From: JACKII01 sp965202745
GTDB lineage: Bacteria > Pseudomonadota > Alphaproteobacteria > Bin95
DNA: 64,000 nucleotides
Direction: 5' to 3'
Assembly: GCA_965202745.1 (NCBI GenBank)
Contig: CBDBCB010000017.1
Coordinates: 62,001-126,000 of the forward strand
Position 1 is the stretch's first letter, and every line of letters starts with the position of its first letter. Shown one piece after another: positions 1 to 13,839 of this stretch. The notes under the pieces are model-generated. The model made no database searches, was not told the DNA's origin, and saw only the letters and a program-made list of their open reading frames with translations. A program made the position numbers and the translations under genes.

Positions 1-29
1 ACTTCCGCACGACGGACGTGACTGGCACG
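1..29 (+). repeat. Left copy of a 29-bp tuf segment flanking the IS481 element
   Basis: These 29 bases are identical to 1054-1082, inside the EF-Tu C-terminal coding sequence (reading FRTTDVTGT). The window opens inside this copy, so the repeat may extend further left. If the missing upstream sequence is tuf, the overlap between left and right copies would be at least 29 bp and perhaps about 48 bp. That is longer than the short target duplications expected of IS481 elements. The copy reads in frame into the transposase sequence downstream. Confidence 0.85.
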
Positions 30-1034
30 CTGTGTTTTGACCGAGGCGCGGGATGGGAGAGCGACATGGTGATCAAGCTTCACAGTCAGGCGACGACGCC
101 ACCGAAGATCAGGGCGGCCATACAGGCCAGTGACGACCCTGCGTGGGTTCTTGCCGAGCGTCACGGGACCACGGAACAGACCGTATGGAAATGGCACCAG
201 CGTGCCAGCGTGGAGGATCGCAGCCACACGCCCCATCGCCTTCAGACGACGTTGACGCCAGCGCAGGAAGCTGTCGCCGTGGCCCTCCGCAAGACGCTTT
301 TGGTCTCGCTGGATGATCTGCTGGCGGTGGTGCGCGAGTTCTTGAACCTGAATGCCTCCCGCTCTGGCCTTGACCGCTGCTTGCGTCGGCATGGCGTGGG
401 GGGCCTGCGCGCCCTGAAAGCAGCATCGCCCCGGCCAAAGCACAGCGCCTTCAAAGCCTATGAACCCGGTTCCATCCCCATCAACCTGAAATACCTGCCA
501 CCGATGGCAGAGAGAGCCGCCGCCGTTCCCTCTTCGTGGCCATCGACAGGGCAACGCGTTGGGTTGTTGTCAGGGTCTACAACAGCAAGACAGCGGCCAA
601 TGCCCGGCGCTTCCTGCGCGCCCTGGAGCGCGCCTGCCCGATGCGGATCCGCCCCATACTCCCGGATAATGGAAAAGAGTTCACGGATCGCCTCTTCGGT
701 CTGCGCCAGCGCGCCGCAACAGGCGCGCATGAATGCGACACGCTGGGCGCCGCCCTCGATATCGATCATCGCCTGACGCTGCCTAGGTCACCTCAGACCA
801 ACGGTATGGTCGAACGGTTCAATGGCCGCATCGAAGAGGTTCTGCAGAGCCATCCCTTCCGATCCGGCGAGGTTCTGGAAGCCACGCTGCTTCGCTATGT
901 CTGGCTTTACACCCAGCAACTGCCGCAATCAGCCCTGGGCAGCAAGACGCCCTTGCAGGCAATGAAGGGATGGCGAAAACTCAAACTAGAGCTGGTCAGG
1001 AAACAGCCATATTACCTTCCAGGATGGGACAGCT
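30..1034 (+). mobile_element. IS481-family insertion sequence inside tuf
   Basis: About 1.0 kb lies between two copies of a tuf segment and carries one transposase gene that fills nearly the whole element. The outer boundaries are set by where tuf homology stops (after 29) and resumes (about 1035). The left end and the reverse complement of the right end share only a short GCTGT, so the terminal repeats are not firmly defined. A 208-bp piece of a closely related element (about 95% identical by eye) is present at 43579-43786. Confidence 0.8.

Positions 1035-1036
<2 letters not shown>
66..1036 (+). pseudogene. IS481-family transposase, frameshifted
   Basis: The product is a DDE transposase that would cut and rejoin element ends. 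From the ATG at 66 it begins MVIKLHSQATTPPKIRAAIQ, with an N-terminal helix-turn-helix region. After about 145 codons, near 510, the frame breaks; the rve-type catalytic domain continues in another frame from about 513 to the stop at 1034-1036. Catalytic acidic positions are visible as D in FVAIDRATR, D in PDNGKEF and E in MVERFNGRIE. The usual TDNG is PDNG here. IS481 transposases are normally one uninterrupted frame of about 320 residues, so I read this as inactivated. Programmed frameshifting is less likely because no slippery run is obvious. Confidence 0.85.
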
Positions 1037-1238
<202 letters not shown>

Positions 1239-1308
1239 TTAAGGTTCCGTCTGCCTTCGCGCACCGCTTGCATAGCGGTTGCGCGGGCGGTAGGTTGGCA
1301 CCGCCTGT

Positions 1309-1384
1309 AGGGGTGTAGCTCAATTGGTAGAGCGTCGGTCTCCAAAACCGAAGGCTGCGGGTTCGAGTCCCTCCGCCCCTGCCA
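1309..1384 (+). tRNA. trnW: tRNA-Trp (anticodon CCA)
   Basis: This is a 76-nt cloverleaf. The acceptor strand AGGGGTG pairs with CGCCCCT (one G-T pair), the D-arm contains AGCTCAATTGGTAGAGC, the anticodon loop reads CTCCAAA with CCA as anticodon, and the T-arm contains GGTTCGAGTCC. The 3' end has an encoded CCA. Its position between tuf and secE is the standard alphaproteobacterial location of trnW. Confidence 0.97.
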
Positions 1385-1425
1385 GGCGCAAGCAGCTTCC
1401 TGTCCGGCCCGTTCAGCAAAATTTG

Positions 1426-1454
1426 TTGACATGGCCAGCAGAAAGCGCTTTTCT
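1426..1454 (+). promoter_or_regulatory. Possible promoter upstream of secE
   Basis: A perfect TTGACA at 1426-1431 is followed after 17 bp by TTTTCT at 1449-1454, a poor -10 box. It lies in the 185-bp gap between trnW and secE. The gap holds nothing else I recognise. The call rests on the -35 match and the spacing only. Confidence 0.3.
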
Positions 1455-1569
1455 GAAGTCTCGTAGCGGGTCTGGATAATTTCGGGCTCCGTTTGTATTT
1501 CCAGACAGCCGACGTCTTGAAGCGCAACGTAATCGATCCCTAATCCGCAGTGACTGGCAACGGTAAGTA

Positions 1570-1761
1570 ATGGCAAATCCGGGTGCATTCATCCGTCAAG
1601 TCCGTCAGGAAGCCTCTAAGGTAACCTGGCCGACCCGCAAAGAAACCGGCATTACGACCCTGATGGTGTTCACCATGGCTGTTTTGGCTGCGCTGTTCTT
1701 CTTGGTGGTGGATCAGGTCCTTGGGCTGGCGGTCCGCTTTATTTTGGGTTTGGGAGCCTGA
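1570..1761 (+). CDS. secE: Preprotein translocase subunit SecE
   Basis: SecE is the small essential clamp of the SecYEG channel in the inner membrane. This 63-residue protein has the short single-helix form. An amphipathic N-terminal segment contains the conserved EASKVTWPTRKE, and one membrane-spanning helix follows at about residues 30-58 (LMVFTMAVLAALFFLVVDQV). The length matches alphaproteobacterial SecE. It is followed directly by nusG with a 3-bp gap, the universal secE-nusG pairing. Confidence 0.97.
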   Translation: MANPGAFIRQVRQEASKVTWPTRKETGITTLMVFTMAVLAALFFLVVDQVLGLAVRFILGLGA

Positions 1762-1764
1762 TCA

Positions 1765-2298
1765 TTGGCGTCTCGTTGGTATGTAATTCACGTTTTTTCG
1801 GGCTTTGAGAAGAAAATCGCCCAGTCGATCCGCGAGCAGGCGGACAAGCTGGGTATTGGCGACCACATCCAAGAGGTGTTGGTTCCTACCGAAGAAGTCT
1901 TCCAGGTTCGCCGTGGCCAGAAGGTCAAATCGGAGAGCAAGTTCTTTCCCGGCTATGTGCTGGTCCAGATGGACATGACCGACCATGCGTGGAACTTGGT
2001 GAAGAACACGCCGAAGGTTACCGGCTTCTTGGGAGCGGGCAAGCGGCCCAGCCCAATCTCGGACGGCGAAGCGCAACGCATCCTCAGCCAGGTGCAGGAG
2101 GGCGTTGATCGTCCGGCGCCGTCGGTCATCTACGAAGTGGGCGAGCAGGTTCGCGTGTGTGACGGGCCGTTTGCTTCCTTCAACGGCCTGGTGGAAGAAG
2201 TCGATGTGGAGCGGGCGCGCCTGAAAGTGTCCGTGTCGATCTTTGGCCGGGCAACGCCGGTCGATCTGGAATACACGCAGGTGGAGAAGGCCGAATAG
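1765..2298 (+). CDS. nusG: Transcription termination/antitermination protein NusG
   Basis: NusG binds the RNA polymerase clamp to promote processive elongation, and it links to Rho or the ribosome. The 177-residue protein has the N-terminal NGN domain (RWYVIHVFSGFEKKIAQSI, FFPGYVLVQMDMTD) and a C-terminal KOW domain near residues 125-175 (GEQVRVCDGPFASFNGLVEEVD). The start codon appears to be TTG at 1765, three bases after the secE stop; no in-frame ATG lies closer. Length and motifs are ordinary. Confidence 0.96.
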   Translation: MASRWYVIHVFSGFEKKIAQSIREQADKLGIGDHIQEVLVPTEEVFQVRRGQKVKSESKFFPGYVLVQMDMTDHAWNLVKNTPKVTGFLGAGKRPSPISDGEAQRILSQVQEGVDRPAPSVIYEVGEQVRVCDGPFASFNGLVEEVDVERARLKVSVSIFGRATPVDLEYTQVEKAE

Positions 2299-2391
2299 GC
2301 CAAGCGTTTTTTGCGGAAGGGCTGGTCTCCGCCCGTACCGCGCCCCGGCGGCCGGCTGTTCGGCTGTACGGTTTTTAACTGGAGCGAGTGA

Positions 2392-2823
2392 ATGGCAAAG
2401 AAGATTACTGGCTATATCAAGCTGCAAGTGCCAGCTGGTAAAGCCAACCCGTCGCCGCCGATCGGCCCTGCCTTGGGTCAGCGCGGTGTCAACATCATGG
2501 AATTCTGCAAGGCGTTCAACGCCTCGACCCAGCAGATGGAAGCCGGGATGCCCATCCCGACCGTCATCACGGTTTATGCTGACCGCAGCTTTTCCTTCAT
2601 CACGAAGTCGCCGCCCGCCAGCTACTTCCTGAAGCGCGCTGCCAACATCCAGAAGGGTGCGCAGAACGTGAAAAAGGACAAAGCCGGTGAAGTGACGGTG
2701 ACGCAACTGCGTGAGATCGCAGAGCAGAAAATGAAAGACCTCAACGCGAATGACGTTGACGCCGCGGTGCAGATGCTGCGCGGCTCCGCCCGTTCCATGG
2801 GTCTTGCAGTGGTGGAGAAATAA
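2392..2823 (+). CDS. rplK: 50S ribosomal protein uL11
   Basis: uL11 forms the base of the ribosomal GTPase-associated centre and binds 23S rRNA. This 143-residue protein begins MAKKITGYIKLQVPAGKANP and contains the family signature PPIGPALGQRGVNIMEFCKAFN. The C-terminal RNA-binding part ends GSARSMGLAVVEK. An SD-like GGAGCGAG precedes the ATG. It is followed three bases later by rplA. The 93-bp gap after nusG shows no clear terminator. Confidence 0.98.
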   Translation: MAKKITGYIKLQVPAGKANPSPPIGPALGQRGVNIMEFCKAFNASTQQMEAGMPIPTVITVYADRSFSFITKSPPASYFLKRAANIQKGAQNVKKDKAGEVTVTQLREIAEQKMKDLNANDVDAAVQMLRGSARSMGLAVVEK

Positions 2824-2826
2824 GCC

Positions 2827-3537
2827 ATGGCAAAGGGAAAGCGTATCCGCAACAACGACAACAGCGTCGATAGCAACAAGCTTTATATGTTGGATGAGGC
2901 CGTTGCGCTGCTGAAAGAGTGTGCCAACGTCAAGTTCGACGAAACCGTCGAAGTTGCCATGAACCTGGGTGTCGATCCGCGCCACGCTGACCAGCAGGTC
3001 CGCGGTGTGGTCAACCTGCCGAACGGTACGGGCAAGTCGCTGCGCGTCGCGGTGTTTGCCCGTGGTGCCAAGGCTGAAGAAGCCACGGCAGCCGGTGCAG
3101 ACGTGGTCGGTGCCGAAGAGTTGGCAGAGGCCGTGCAGGGCGGTACCATCGACTTCGAGCGTGCCATAGCAACGCCTGACATGATGGCCGTCGTTGGCCG
3201 TCTGGGCCGGGTGCTGGGTCCGCGCGGACTGATGCCGAACCCGCGTCTCGGCACCGTGACCAACGATATTGCCGAGGCTGTTGCGGCGGCCAAGGGTGGT
3301 CAGGTGCAGTTCCGTGTGGAGCGCGCAGGCATCGTGCATGTCGGGATCGGCAAGGCGTCGTTCAATGCGGAGCATATTACCGGTAACGTGCGGGCGTTCG
3401 TCGACGCCATCAACCGGGCGAAGCCAACGGGTGCCAAGGGCACTTACCTGAAGAAGGTAGCGCTGAGCACGACGATGGGCCCCGGTATTCGCCTTGACGT
3501 GTCGGACTTCCGCGCTGCGGAAGCGGTGGCCTCCTAA
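2827..3537 (+). CDS. rplA: 50S ribosomal protein uL1
   Basis: uL1 binds 23S rRNA at the mobile L1 stalk and helps release deacylated tRNA. In many bacteria it also represses its own operon by binding the rplK leader. The 236-residue product has the two-domain L1 fold, with VEVAMNLGVDPRHADQQVRG near the N-terminus and the signature GRLGRVLGPRGLMPNPRLGT around residues 120-140. It forms a close pair with rplK. A similar autoregulatory loop here is inferred, not seen. Confidence 0.98.
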   Translation: MAKGKRIRNNDNSVDSNKLYMLDEAVALLKECANVKFDETVEVAMNLGVDPRHADQQVRGVVNLPNGTGKSLRVAVFARGAKAEEATAAGADVVGAEELAEAVQGGTIDFERAIATPDMMAVVGRLGRVLGPRGLMPNPRLGTVTNDIAEAVAAAKGGQVQFRVERAGIVHVGIGKASFNAEHITGNVRAFVDAINRAKPTGAKGTYLKKVALSTTMGPGIRLDVSDFRAAEAVAS

Positions 3538-3980
3538 GGGCTGCCTTTGAGATTCGCCGCAGTTCCAGGCTTCGGCCTGGAACTGCGGAGAAGCCGGCTG
3601 CAGCGGACCGCATATGGGGTCCAAAGTAGCCAACCTGTCCGAGATTGCGGGCGCTGATCTCCGGCTCTCCACGCTGTGGTCTGCCGGGCCAGCTTAAAAA
3701 TCGCCTGCATGAGATAGGGGCAAGATCGGTTGAGATGTAGGGCGCGGTTCCACCCCGCACTAGGTTCTGCCGGATGCCTCGCCTCACACATTCCGGCGCT
3801 GCGGTGCAGCAAGGGAATGCGGACTTGAGGGACAGGTCGAACCCCCAGCCAAAGGGGCTCCTGCGGGAGTGCCGGCGGTTGAGATTAGTGCCGGAAGGGT
3901 GGTTTTGCTGCCTGAAAGGAATTGTGAAACTGGCACCTTCCGCAATGACGCGGGCGGTGCCTTGGATGGAGTAAAGGCCA
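3538..3980 (+). promoter_or_regulatory. rplJ leader region
   Basis: A 443-nt non-coding stretch separates rplA from rplJ, the place where L10-leader RNAs control rplJL. It contains a very strong hairpin at 3557-3588: a 14-bp perfect stem with a TTCG tetraloop. No T-run follows, so it is more likely a structural or processing element than an intrinsic terminator. The rest is GC-rich and plausibly structured. Assignment as an L10-binding leader is by position and family knowledge; I did not fold the whole region. Confidence 0.6.
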
Positions 3981-4526
3981 GTGCTGCGTCAGCAGAAAGA
4001 AGAACTGGTCGAGCAGTTCAGCGAAACGCTCAATCAAATGAGCGTTGTTGTTGTGGTGCAACAGTCCGGCATGACCGTCGCAGAGATGACCACTCTGCGC
4101 GGTGAAATGCGTGAGGCTGGAGCGAGTTTCCGCGTGACGAAGAACCGGTTGGCCAAGATTGCGGTCGAAGGCACACCGTTCGAGAACGTGAAAGACTTGT
4201 TCCAGGGTTCAACCGCGATGGCCTATTCGGCCGATCCGGTGGCGGCTGCGAAAGCTTGTGTCAACTATGCGAAGAAGAACGACAAGTTCTCGATCGTTGG
4301 TGGCATGATCGGCAGCACCGTTATGGATGCTTCTGCGGTGGAACAGCTTTCCAAGCTGCCCTCATTGGACGAATTCCGGGCCAAGATTGTTGGTCTGCTC
4401 AACGCCCCGGCCAGCAAGCTGGTGGGTGTGTTGCCGCAGCCCGCGACGCAAATCGTGACCCTAATGGGCGCTCCGCAGGCCAAGTTGGCCCGTGTGTTCG
4501 GCGCTTATGGAGCAACCTCCGCTTAA
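3981..4526 (+). CDS. rplJ: 50S ribosomal protein uL10
   Basis: uL10 anchors the L7/L12 stalk to 23S rRNA and recruits translation factors. The product is 181 residues, starting at a GTG (3981) soon after AAAGG. Family features include the N-terminal region VVVVVQQSGMTVAEMTTLRG, then REAGASFRVTKNRLAKIA, and a C-terminal helix that binds L7/L12 dimers. The opening residues MLRQQKEELVEQ differ slightly from the common MDR..K form, so an alternative start cannot be excluded. rplL follows 76 bp downstream. Confidence 0.96.
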   Translation: MLRQQKEELVEQFSETLNQMSVVVVVQQSGMTVAEMTTLRGEMREAGASFRVTKNRLAKIAVEGTPFENVKDLFQGSTAMAYSADPVAAAKACVNYAKKNDKFSIVGGMIGSTVMDASAVEQLSKLPSLDEFRAKIVGLLNAPASKLVGVLPQPATQIVTLMGAPQAKLARVFGAYGATSA

Positions 4527-4602
4527 CCCGCGGGGAACCACATAGAACTGTTCGGCCCATCCGTTATCAAACAGATGAACCGATCTTAGAAGGACAAACG
4601 AA

Positions 4603-4992
4603 ATGGCTGATCTTGATAAATTGGCAGAAGATCTCTCGAACCTGACCGTTCTGGAGGCTGCCGACATGGCGAAAATGCTCGAAGAGAAGTGGGGCGTTTC
4701 TGCCGCTACTGCTCCCATGGGCATGCCGATGATGGCTGCTGCTGGCGGTGACGCCGGTGGTGCTGCTCCGGCTGAGGAAAAGGACGAATTTGACGTGATC
4801 TTGACCGCCGTTGGCGACAAGAAGATCAACGTTATTAAGGAAGTCCGCGCGATCACCGGTCTGGGCCTGAAAGAAGCCAAAGACCTGGTCGAAGGCGCGC
4901 CGAAGCCGGTGAAGGAAGCTGTTGCCAAGGCCGAAGCCGAAGAGCTGAAGAAGAAGCTCGAGGATGTCGGCGCGTCGGTGGACCTGAAATAG
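4603..4992 (+). CDS. rplL: 50S ribosomal protein bL12 (L7/L12)
   Basis: bL12 dimers form the flexible stalk that activates translational GTPases. This 129-residue protein has the N-terminal dimerisation domain (LDKLAEDLSNLTVLEAADMA), an Ala/Gly-rich hinge around residues 38-55, and the globular C-terminal domain with KINVIKEVRAITGLGLKEAK and ends EDVGASVDLK. An AGGACAAACGAA sequence precedes the ATG. The 223-nt gap to rpoB may hold a processing or attenuation structure but shows no clear terminator. Confidence 0.98.
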   Translation: MADLDKLAEDLSNLTVLEAADMAKMLEEKWGVSAATAPMGMPMMAAAGGDAGGAAPAEEKDEFDVILTAVGDKKINVIKEVRAITGLGLKEAKDLVEGAPKPVKEAVAKAEAEELKKKLEDVGASVDLK

Positions 4993-5215
4993 GCTCTGCC
5001 GGTTGGCAAACGATATTACGGTACCGCGGTTGTCAGGCCCTTGGGCCAGGCAACCGCGCCCGCCGCGGCTTGGGTCGCGGCAGGCACAAAAGAATATGTT
5101 TGGGCGCAGATCGCAGGCTTCCATCTGGGGGCGGTGCGTTGCGCCGATTTGCATTGGTAGCGAACCAGTTGCGTACCGGGCGGTCCGGTGATGCTGGCGG
5201 ATCGGTGAAGGAGAT

Positions 5216-8200
5216 ATGGGCATGACAGGCACGAATGGCGTAAGCGCGAACGGTGCGGCCGGAGCGTCCATGCGCGTGCTGGGCGGTGTGAACCGGCTGC
5301 GGCGCAGTTTTGGCAAAATCACCGAAGTTGCCGAATTGCCGAACCTGATCGATGTTCAGAAAGCCTCCTATGATGGCTTCCTGCAAGTCGGTGCCGGCCC
5401 GGAAGACCGCAAAAATGGCGGTTTTTGGGAAGCGCTCACCTCCGTCTTTCCGATCAAGGATTTCTCGAAGAAATCCCAACTGGAATTCGTCGACTACGAA
5501 TTCGAAGACCCGAAATACGATACCGAAGAATGCATGCAGCGCGGCATTACCTATGCCGCCCCGCTGAAGGTCACCCTGCGCCTGGTCGTTTGGGATATCG
5601 ATGAGGATACGGGCGCCCGCTCTATCCGCGATATCAAGGAGCAGGACGTCTACATGGACGACATGCCGCTCATGACCGACAAGGGCACCTTCATCGTCAA
5701 TGGCACGGAGCGGGTGATCGTCTCGCAGATGCACCGTTCGCCGGGCGTCTTCTTCGATCACGACCGCGGTAAGACTCATGCCAGCGGCAAGTACCTCTAT
5801 TCTGCCCGCGTGATCCCTTATCGCGGCTCCTGGCTCGATTTCGAATTTGATGCCAAGGACGTGGTCTATGTCCGCATCGACCGCCGCCGCAAGCTGCCGG
5901 TCACCACAATGCTGATGGCGCTGGATAGCGCGGCGACCCAGCAGCGCCGCCTGGATATGGCGGAAAACGGCGACGCCGTGCCGTTGGAAGAAGTCCGCGG
6001 CATGTCGCCGGAAGAAGTGCTGGAATACTTCTACGAGCGCGATACCTTCACCCGCGAAGCCGAGGGCTGGAGCTCGCTTCTCGACCCAGAGAAACTGCGC
6101 GGCCTGAAGCTGAATGCCGACCTGCGCGATGCCGCCACCGGCGAAGTGCTGGGCAAAGCCGGCACGAAGGTGACCGGACGGACTCTGCGCAAGATCGCCG
6201 AAGCTGGTGCGACCCGCCAGTTGGCCGAAGAGATCGAACTGCTTGGCCGCTATGTCGCCTATGACATTGTCAACATGGAAAACGGCACAATCTACGTCGA
6301 AGCGGGTGAGGAGTTGACGGAAGAGCTGCTCGAAACCCTGCGCGATGCGGGCATTAACGAGCTGGAATTGCTCGCTATCGACATGATCAATGTCGGCCCG
6401 TACATCCGCAACACGCTGGCACTCGACAAGAACATGGAGCGTGAGGACGCGCTCAACGATATCTACCGCGTCATGCGTCCCGGTGAGCCGCCGACGCCGG
6501 AATCGGCCGATGCGATGTTCAAGTCGCTGTTCTTTGATAGCGAGCGCTATGACCTGTCGGCCGTTGGCCGGGTGAAGATGAACGCCCGTCTCGACCTTGA
6601 TGCACCGGACACCATGCGGGTGCTGCGCAAGGATGACGTACTGGCCATCGTCAAGACCCTCGTGGGCTTGAAGGACGGCATCGGCGAAATCGACGATATT
6701 GACCACCTCGGCAACCGCCGTGTCCGTTCGGTCGGCGAATTGCTGGAGAACCAGTACCGCGTCGGCCTGCTGCGCATGGAGCGCGCGATCCGCGAGCGCA
6801 TGAGTGCGGTCGAAGTCGACTCGGTCATGCCGCAGGACCTGATCAACGCGAAGCCCGCCGCTGCCGCGGTGCGCGAGTTCTTCGGCTCCTCGCAGCTGTC
6901 CCAGTTTATGGATCAGACTAATCCGCTGTCGGAAATCACCCACAAACGCCGCCTGTCGGCGCTTGGCCCAGGTGGTCTGACCCGCGAGCGTGCCGGCTTC
7001 GAAGTGCGCGACGTGCACCCGACCCACTATGGCCGCATCTGCCCGATTGAGACGCCGGAAGGCCCGAATATCGGTTTGATCAACTCCCTGGCGACCTTTG
7101 CCCGCATCAACCAGTACGGCTTCATTGAGAGCCCGTACCGCAGGGTCGAAAACGGCAAGGTGACTGACGAAGTCACCTATATGTCGGCCATGGAGGAGGG
7201 CAAATATGCCGTCGCCCAGGCCAACCTGCCGCTGACGGCGGATAACGAGTTTATTGATGATCTGGTAAGCTCGCGTAAAGCGGGTAACCCGCAGCTGTTG
7301 CCGCGCGACCAGGTGGAATACATGGACGTTTCGCCGAAACAGCTTGTTTCGGTTGCTGCGGCCCTCATCCCCTTCCTGGAGAACGATGACGCCAACCGCG
7401 CGCTCATGGGCTCCAACATGCAACGCCAGGCGGTGCCTTTGTTGCAGTCGGATGCCCCGTTTGTCGGCACTGGCATGGAAGTGCACGTTGCCCGGGACTC
7501 TGGTGCAGCCGTAACCGCACGGCGTGGCGGCGTCATCGATCAGCTGGATGCGCAACGCATTGTTATCCGCGCCAACGAAGACGAGGCAGCGGGCGACACC
7601 GGTGTCGATATCTACAACCTGCAAAAATTCCAACGCTCGAACCAGAGCACCTGCATCACGCAGAAACCGCTGGTACGCGTTGGCCAACGCGTGGCCCGTG
7701 GCGACATCATTGCTGATGGCCCGTCCACCGATCTGGGTGAGCTGGCACTCGGCCGGAACGCGCTCGTCGCGTTCATGCCTTGGAACGGCTACAACTTCGA
7801 AGACTCGATTGTGATCTCGGAGCGCATCGTCCGTGACGACGTGTTCACCTCGATCCATATCGAAGAGTTCGAGGTGATGGCCCGTGATACCAAGCTGGGT
7901 CAGGAAGACATCACCCGCGACATCCCGAACGTCGGTGAGGAAGCGCTGCGCAACCTCGACGAAGCGGGCATCGTCTATGTTGGTGCGGAAATCCAGCCGG
8001 GCGATATCCTGGTGGGCAAGGTGACGCCGAAGGGTGAGTCGCCGATGACGCCGGAAGAAAAGCTTCTTCGCGCCATCTTCGGTGAGAAAGCATCCGACGT
8101 TCGCGATACGTCACTCAAAGCACCGCCCGGGACCACAGGTACCGTTGTTGACGTTCGCGTCTTCTCCCGCCGCGGCGTGGAAAAAGACGAGCGTGCCCGT

Positions 8201-9436
8201 CAGATCGACCAGCACGAGATCGAGCATTTGGCAAAGGATCGCGATGATGAGCGCAGCATCCTCACCCGCTCCTACAACGCGCGTCTGCGGGAATTGATGC
8301 TCGGCCAGACGGTCAGCAAGGGCATCGAAGGTTGCCGTGCTGGCACTGAATTGACCGAAGCCGTCATGGACAACCTGACCAGCGGAGAAATTCGCCGGCT
8401 GGTTGTTGGCGATGATCAGATCATGGCCGACGCGGAAATGATGGGCCAGCGCTTCGACCAGGGCGTGAAAGCGCTGAACGAACGGTTTGAGAGCAAGATC
8501 GAGAAGCTGGAGCGCGGCGATGAGCTGCCTCCGGGCGTGATGAAGATGGTCAAGATCTTCATCGCCGTGAAGCGCAAGCTGCAGCCGGGCGACAAGATGG
8601 CCGGCCGGCATGGCAACAAGGGTGTGGTCAGCCGCGTCGTGCCGATCGAGGACATGCCTCACCTGGAGGATGGCCGCCCGGTCGATGTTGTGCTCAACCC
8701 GCTGGGTGTGCCGAGCCGCATGAACGTCGGTCAGATTCTGGAGACCCATATGGGCTGGGCCTGTGCAGGCCTGGGCCGTCAGATCGGCGATATCCTGGAT
8801 GCCTTCCCGCAAGGCACCGCAGAGATCAGCGATCTGCGCGGCAAATTGGATGACGTCTATGGCGAGGGCTACAAGGACGTGCTCGACGGCATGGACGACG
8901 ACCAACTGGTCGATATGGCCCACAACCTGCGCAAGGGCGTTCCGATTGCGACGCCGGTTTTCGATGGTGCCCGCGAAGATGACATTCGCGAGAAACTATC
9001 CCAGGCCGGTTTGGCCGAGTCCGGTCAGTCCACGTTGATCAACGGACGGACTGGCGAGGCGTTCGACCGTAAAGTGACTGTTGGCTACATCTACATGCTG
9101 AAGCTGCACCACTTGGTCGACGACAAAATCCACGCCCGTTCCATCGGTCCGTACAGCCTTGTTACCCAGCAGCCGCTGGGCGGTAAGGCGCAGTTCGGTG
9201 GTCAGCGTTTCGGCGAGATGGAAGTCTGGGCATTGCAGGCATACGGCGCAGCCTATACCCTGCAGGAGATGCTGACTGTGAAGTCCGACGATGTGGCCGG
9301 CCGTACTAAGGTCTACGAGGCGATTGTCCGGGGCGACGATACGTTCGACGCCGGTATCCCGGAATCGTTCAACGTGCTGATCAAGGAACTGCGGTCCCTT
9401 GGCCTGAACGTGGAATTGCTGGAGGAGCAGAGCTGA
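5216..9436 (+). CDS. rpoB: DNA-directed RNA polymerase subunit beta
   Basis: RpoB forms one pincer of core RNA polymerase and part of the active site. The 1406-residue length is typical for alphaproteobacteria. A strong AAGGAGAT site precedes the ATG at 5216. The rifampicin pocket near residue 560 is wild-type in form (SSQLSQFMDQTNPLS, then THKRRLSALGPGGL). The GDKMAGRHGNKG motif and the C-terminal QPLGGKAQFGGQRFGEMEVW are present. The frame is uninterrupted, in contrast to many other genes in the window. rpoC follows 102 bp downstream. Confidence 0.99.
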   Translation: MGMTGTNGVSANGAAGASMRVLGGVNRLRRSFGKITEVAELPNLIDVQKASYDGFLQVGAGPEDRKNGGFWEALTSVFPIKDFSKKSQLEFVDYEFEDPKYDTEECMQRGITYAAPLKVTLRLVVWDIDEDTGARSIRDIKEQDVYMDDMPLMTDKGTFIVNGTERVIVSQMHRSPGVFFDHDRGKTHASGKYLYSARVIPYRGSWLDFEFDAKDVVYVRIDRRRKLPVTTMLMALDSAATQQRRLDMAENGDAVPLEEVRGMSPEEVLEYFYERDTFTREAEGWSSLLDPEKLRGLKLNADLRDAATGEVLGKAGTKVTGRTLRKIAEAGATRQLAEEIELLGRYVAYDIVNMENGTIYVEAGEELTEELLETLRDAGINELELLAIDMINVGPYIRNTLALDKNMEREDALNDIYRVMRPGEPPTPESADAMFKSLFFDSERYDLSAVGRVKMNARLDLDAPDTMRVLRKDDVLAIVKTLVGLKDGIGEIDDIDHLGNRRVRSVGELLENQYRVGLLRMERAIRERMSAVEVDSVMPQDLINAKPAAAAVREFFGSSQLSQFMDQTNPLSEITHKRRLSALGPGGLTRERAGFEVRDVHPTHYGRICPIETPEGPNIGLINSLATFARINQYGFIESPYRRVENGKVTDEVTYMSAMEEGKYAVAQANLPLTADNEFIDDLVSSRKAGNPQLLPRDQVEYMDVSPKQLVSVAAALIPFLENDDANRALMGSNMQRQAVPLLQSDAPFVGTGMEVHVARDSGAAVTARRGGVIDQLDAQRIVIRANEDEAAGDTGVDIYNLQKFQRSNQSTCITQKPLVRVGQRVARGDIIADGPSTDLGELALGRNALVAFMPWNGYNFEDSIVISERIVRDDVFTSIHIEEFEVMARDTKLGQEDITRDIPNVGEEALRNLDEAGIVYVGAEIQPGDILVGKVTPKGESPMTPEEKLLRAIFGEKASDVRDTSLKAPPGTTGTVVDVRVFSRRGVEKDERARQIDQHEIEHLAKDRDDERSILTRSYNARLRELMLGQTVSKGIEGCRAGTELTEAVMDNLTSGEIRRLVVGDDQIMADAEMMGQRFDQGVKALNERFESKIEKLERGDELPPGVMKMVKIFIAVKRKLQPGDKMAGRHGNKGVVSRVVPIEDMPHLEDGRPVDVVLNPLGVPSRMNVGQILETHMGWACAGLGRQIGDILDAFPQGTAEISDLRGKLDDVYGEGYKDVLDGMDDDQLVDMAHNLRKGVPIATPVFDGAREDDIREKLSQAGLAESGQSTLINGRTGEAFDRKVTVGYIYMLKLHHLVDDKIHARSIGPYSLVTQQPLGGKAQFGGQRFGEMEVWALQAYGAAYTLQEMLTVKSDDVAGRTKVYEAIVRGDDTFDAGIPESFNVLIKELRSLGLNVELLEEQS

Positions 9437-9538
9437 GCCGGCTTTGCCAAATCCGATTTTTAACGGTGCGGCCCCCGTGGCGGCACCGTCCTCCTGCGTT
9501 GTCCACATGCCCTCAATCTTGGGCATAGGAGATAAGCT

Positions 9539-13723
<4,185 letters not shown>

Positions 13724-13752
13724 CCGCTGCTTCCTTGCATGATACTGTTGCT

Positions 13753-13795
13753 CAGCGCCGCGTCATCCAGTGGACAACGCGGCGCTGAAGTTTTT
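13753..13795 (+). terminator. Intrinsic terminator after rpoC
   Basis: An 11-bp perfect stem (CAGCGCCGCGT at 13753-13763 with ACGCGGCGCTG at 13777-13787) and a 13-nt loop are followed by AAGTTTTT. It lies 30 bp after the rpoC stop codon and would end the rpoBC transcript before the EamA gene. Confidence 0.85.
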
Positions 13796-13839
13796 GACCG
13801 GTGGGCCAGGCCTGCCGCTCTGGACGAGCGTCCCCTGTC

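Noticed and set aside
5033..7858. A very long open frame antisense to rpoB (and similar ones opposite rpoC and nusG-rplA)
   Set aside because: These frames are antisense to highly conserved genes in GC-rich DNA. Their composition is histidine/arginine-rich, as expected of shadow frames, and they show no domains.
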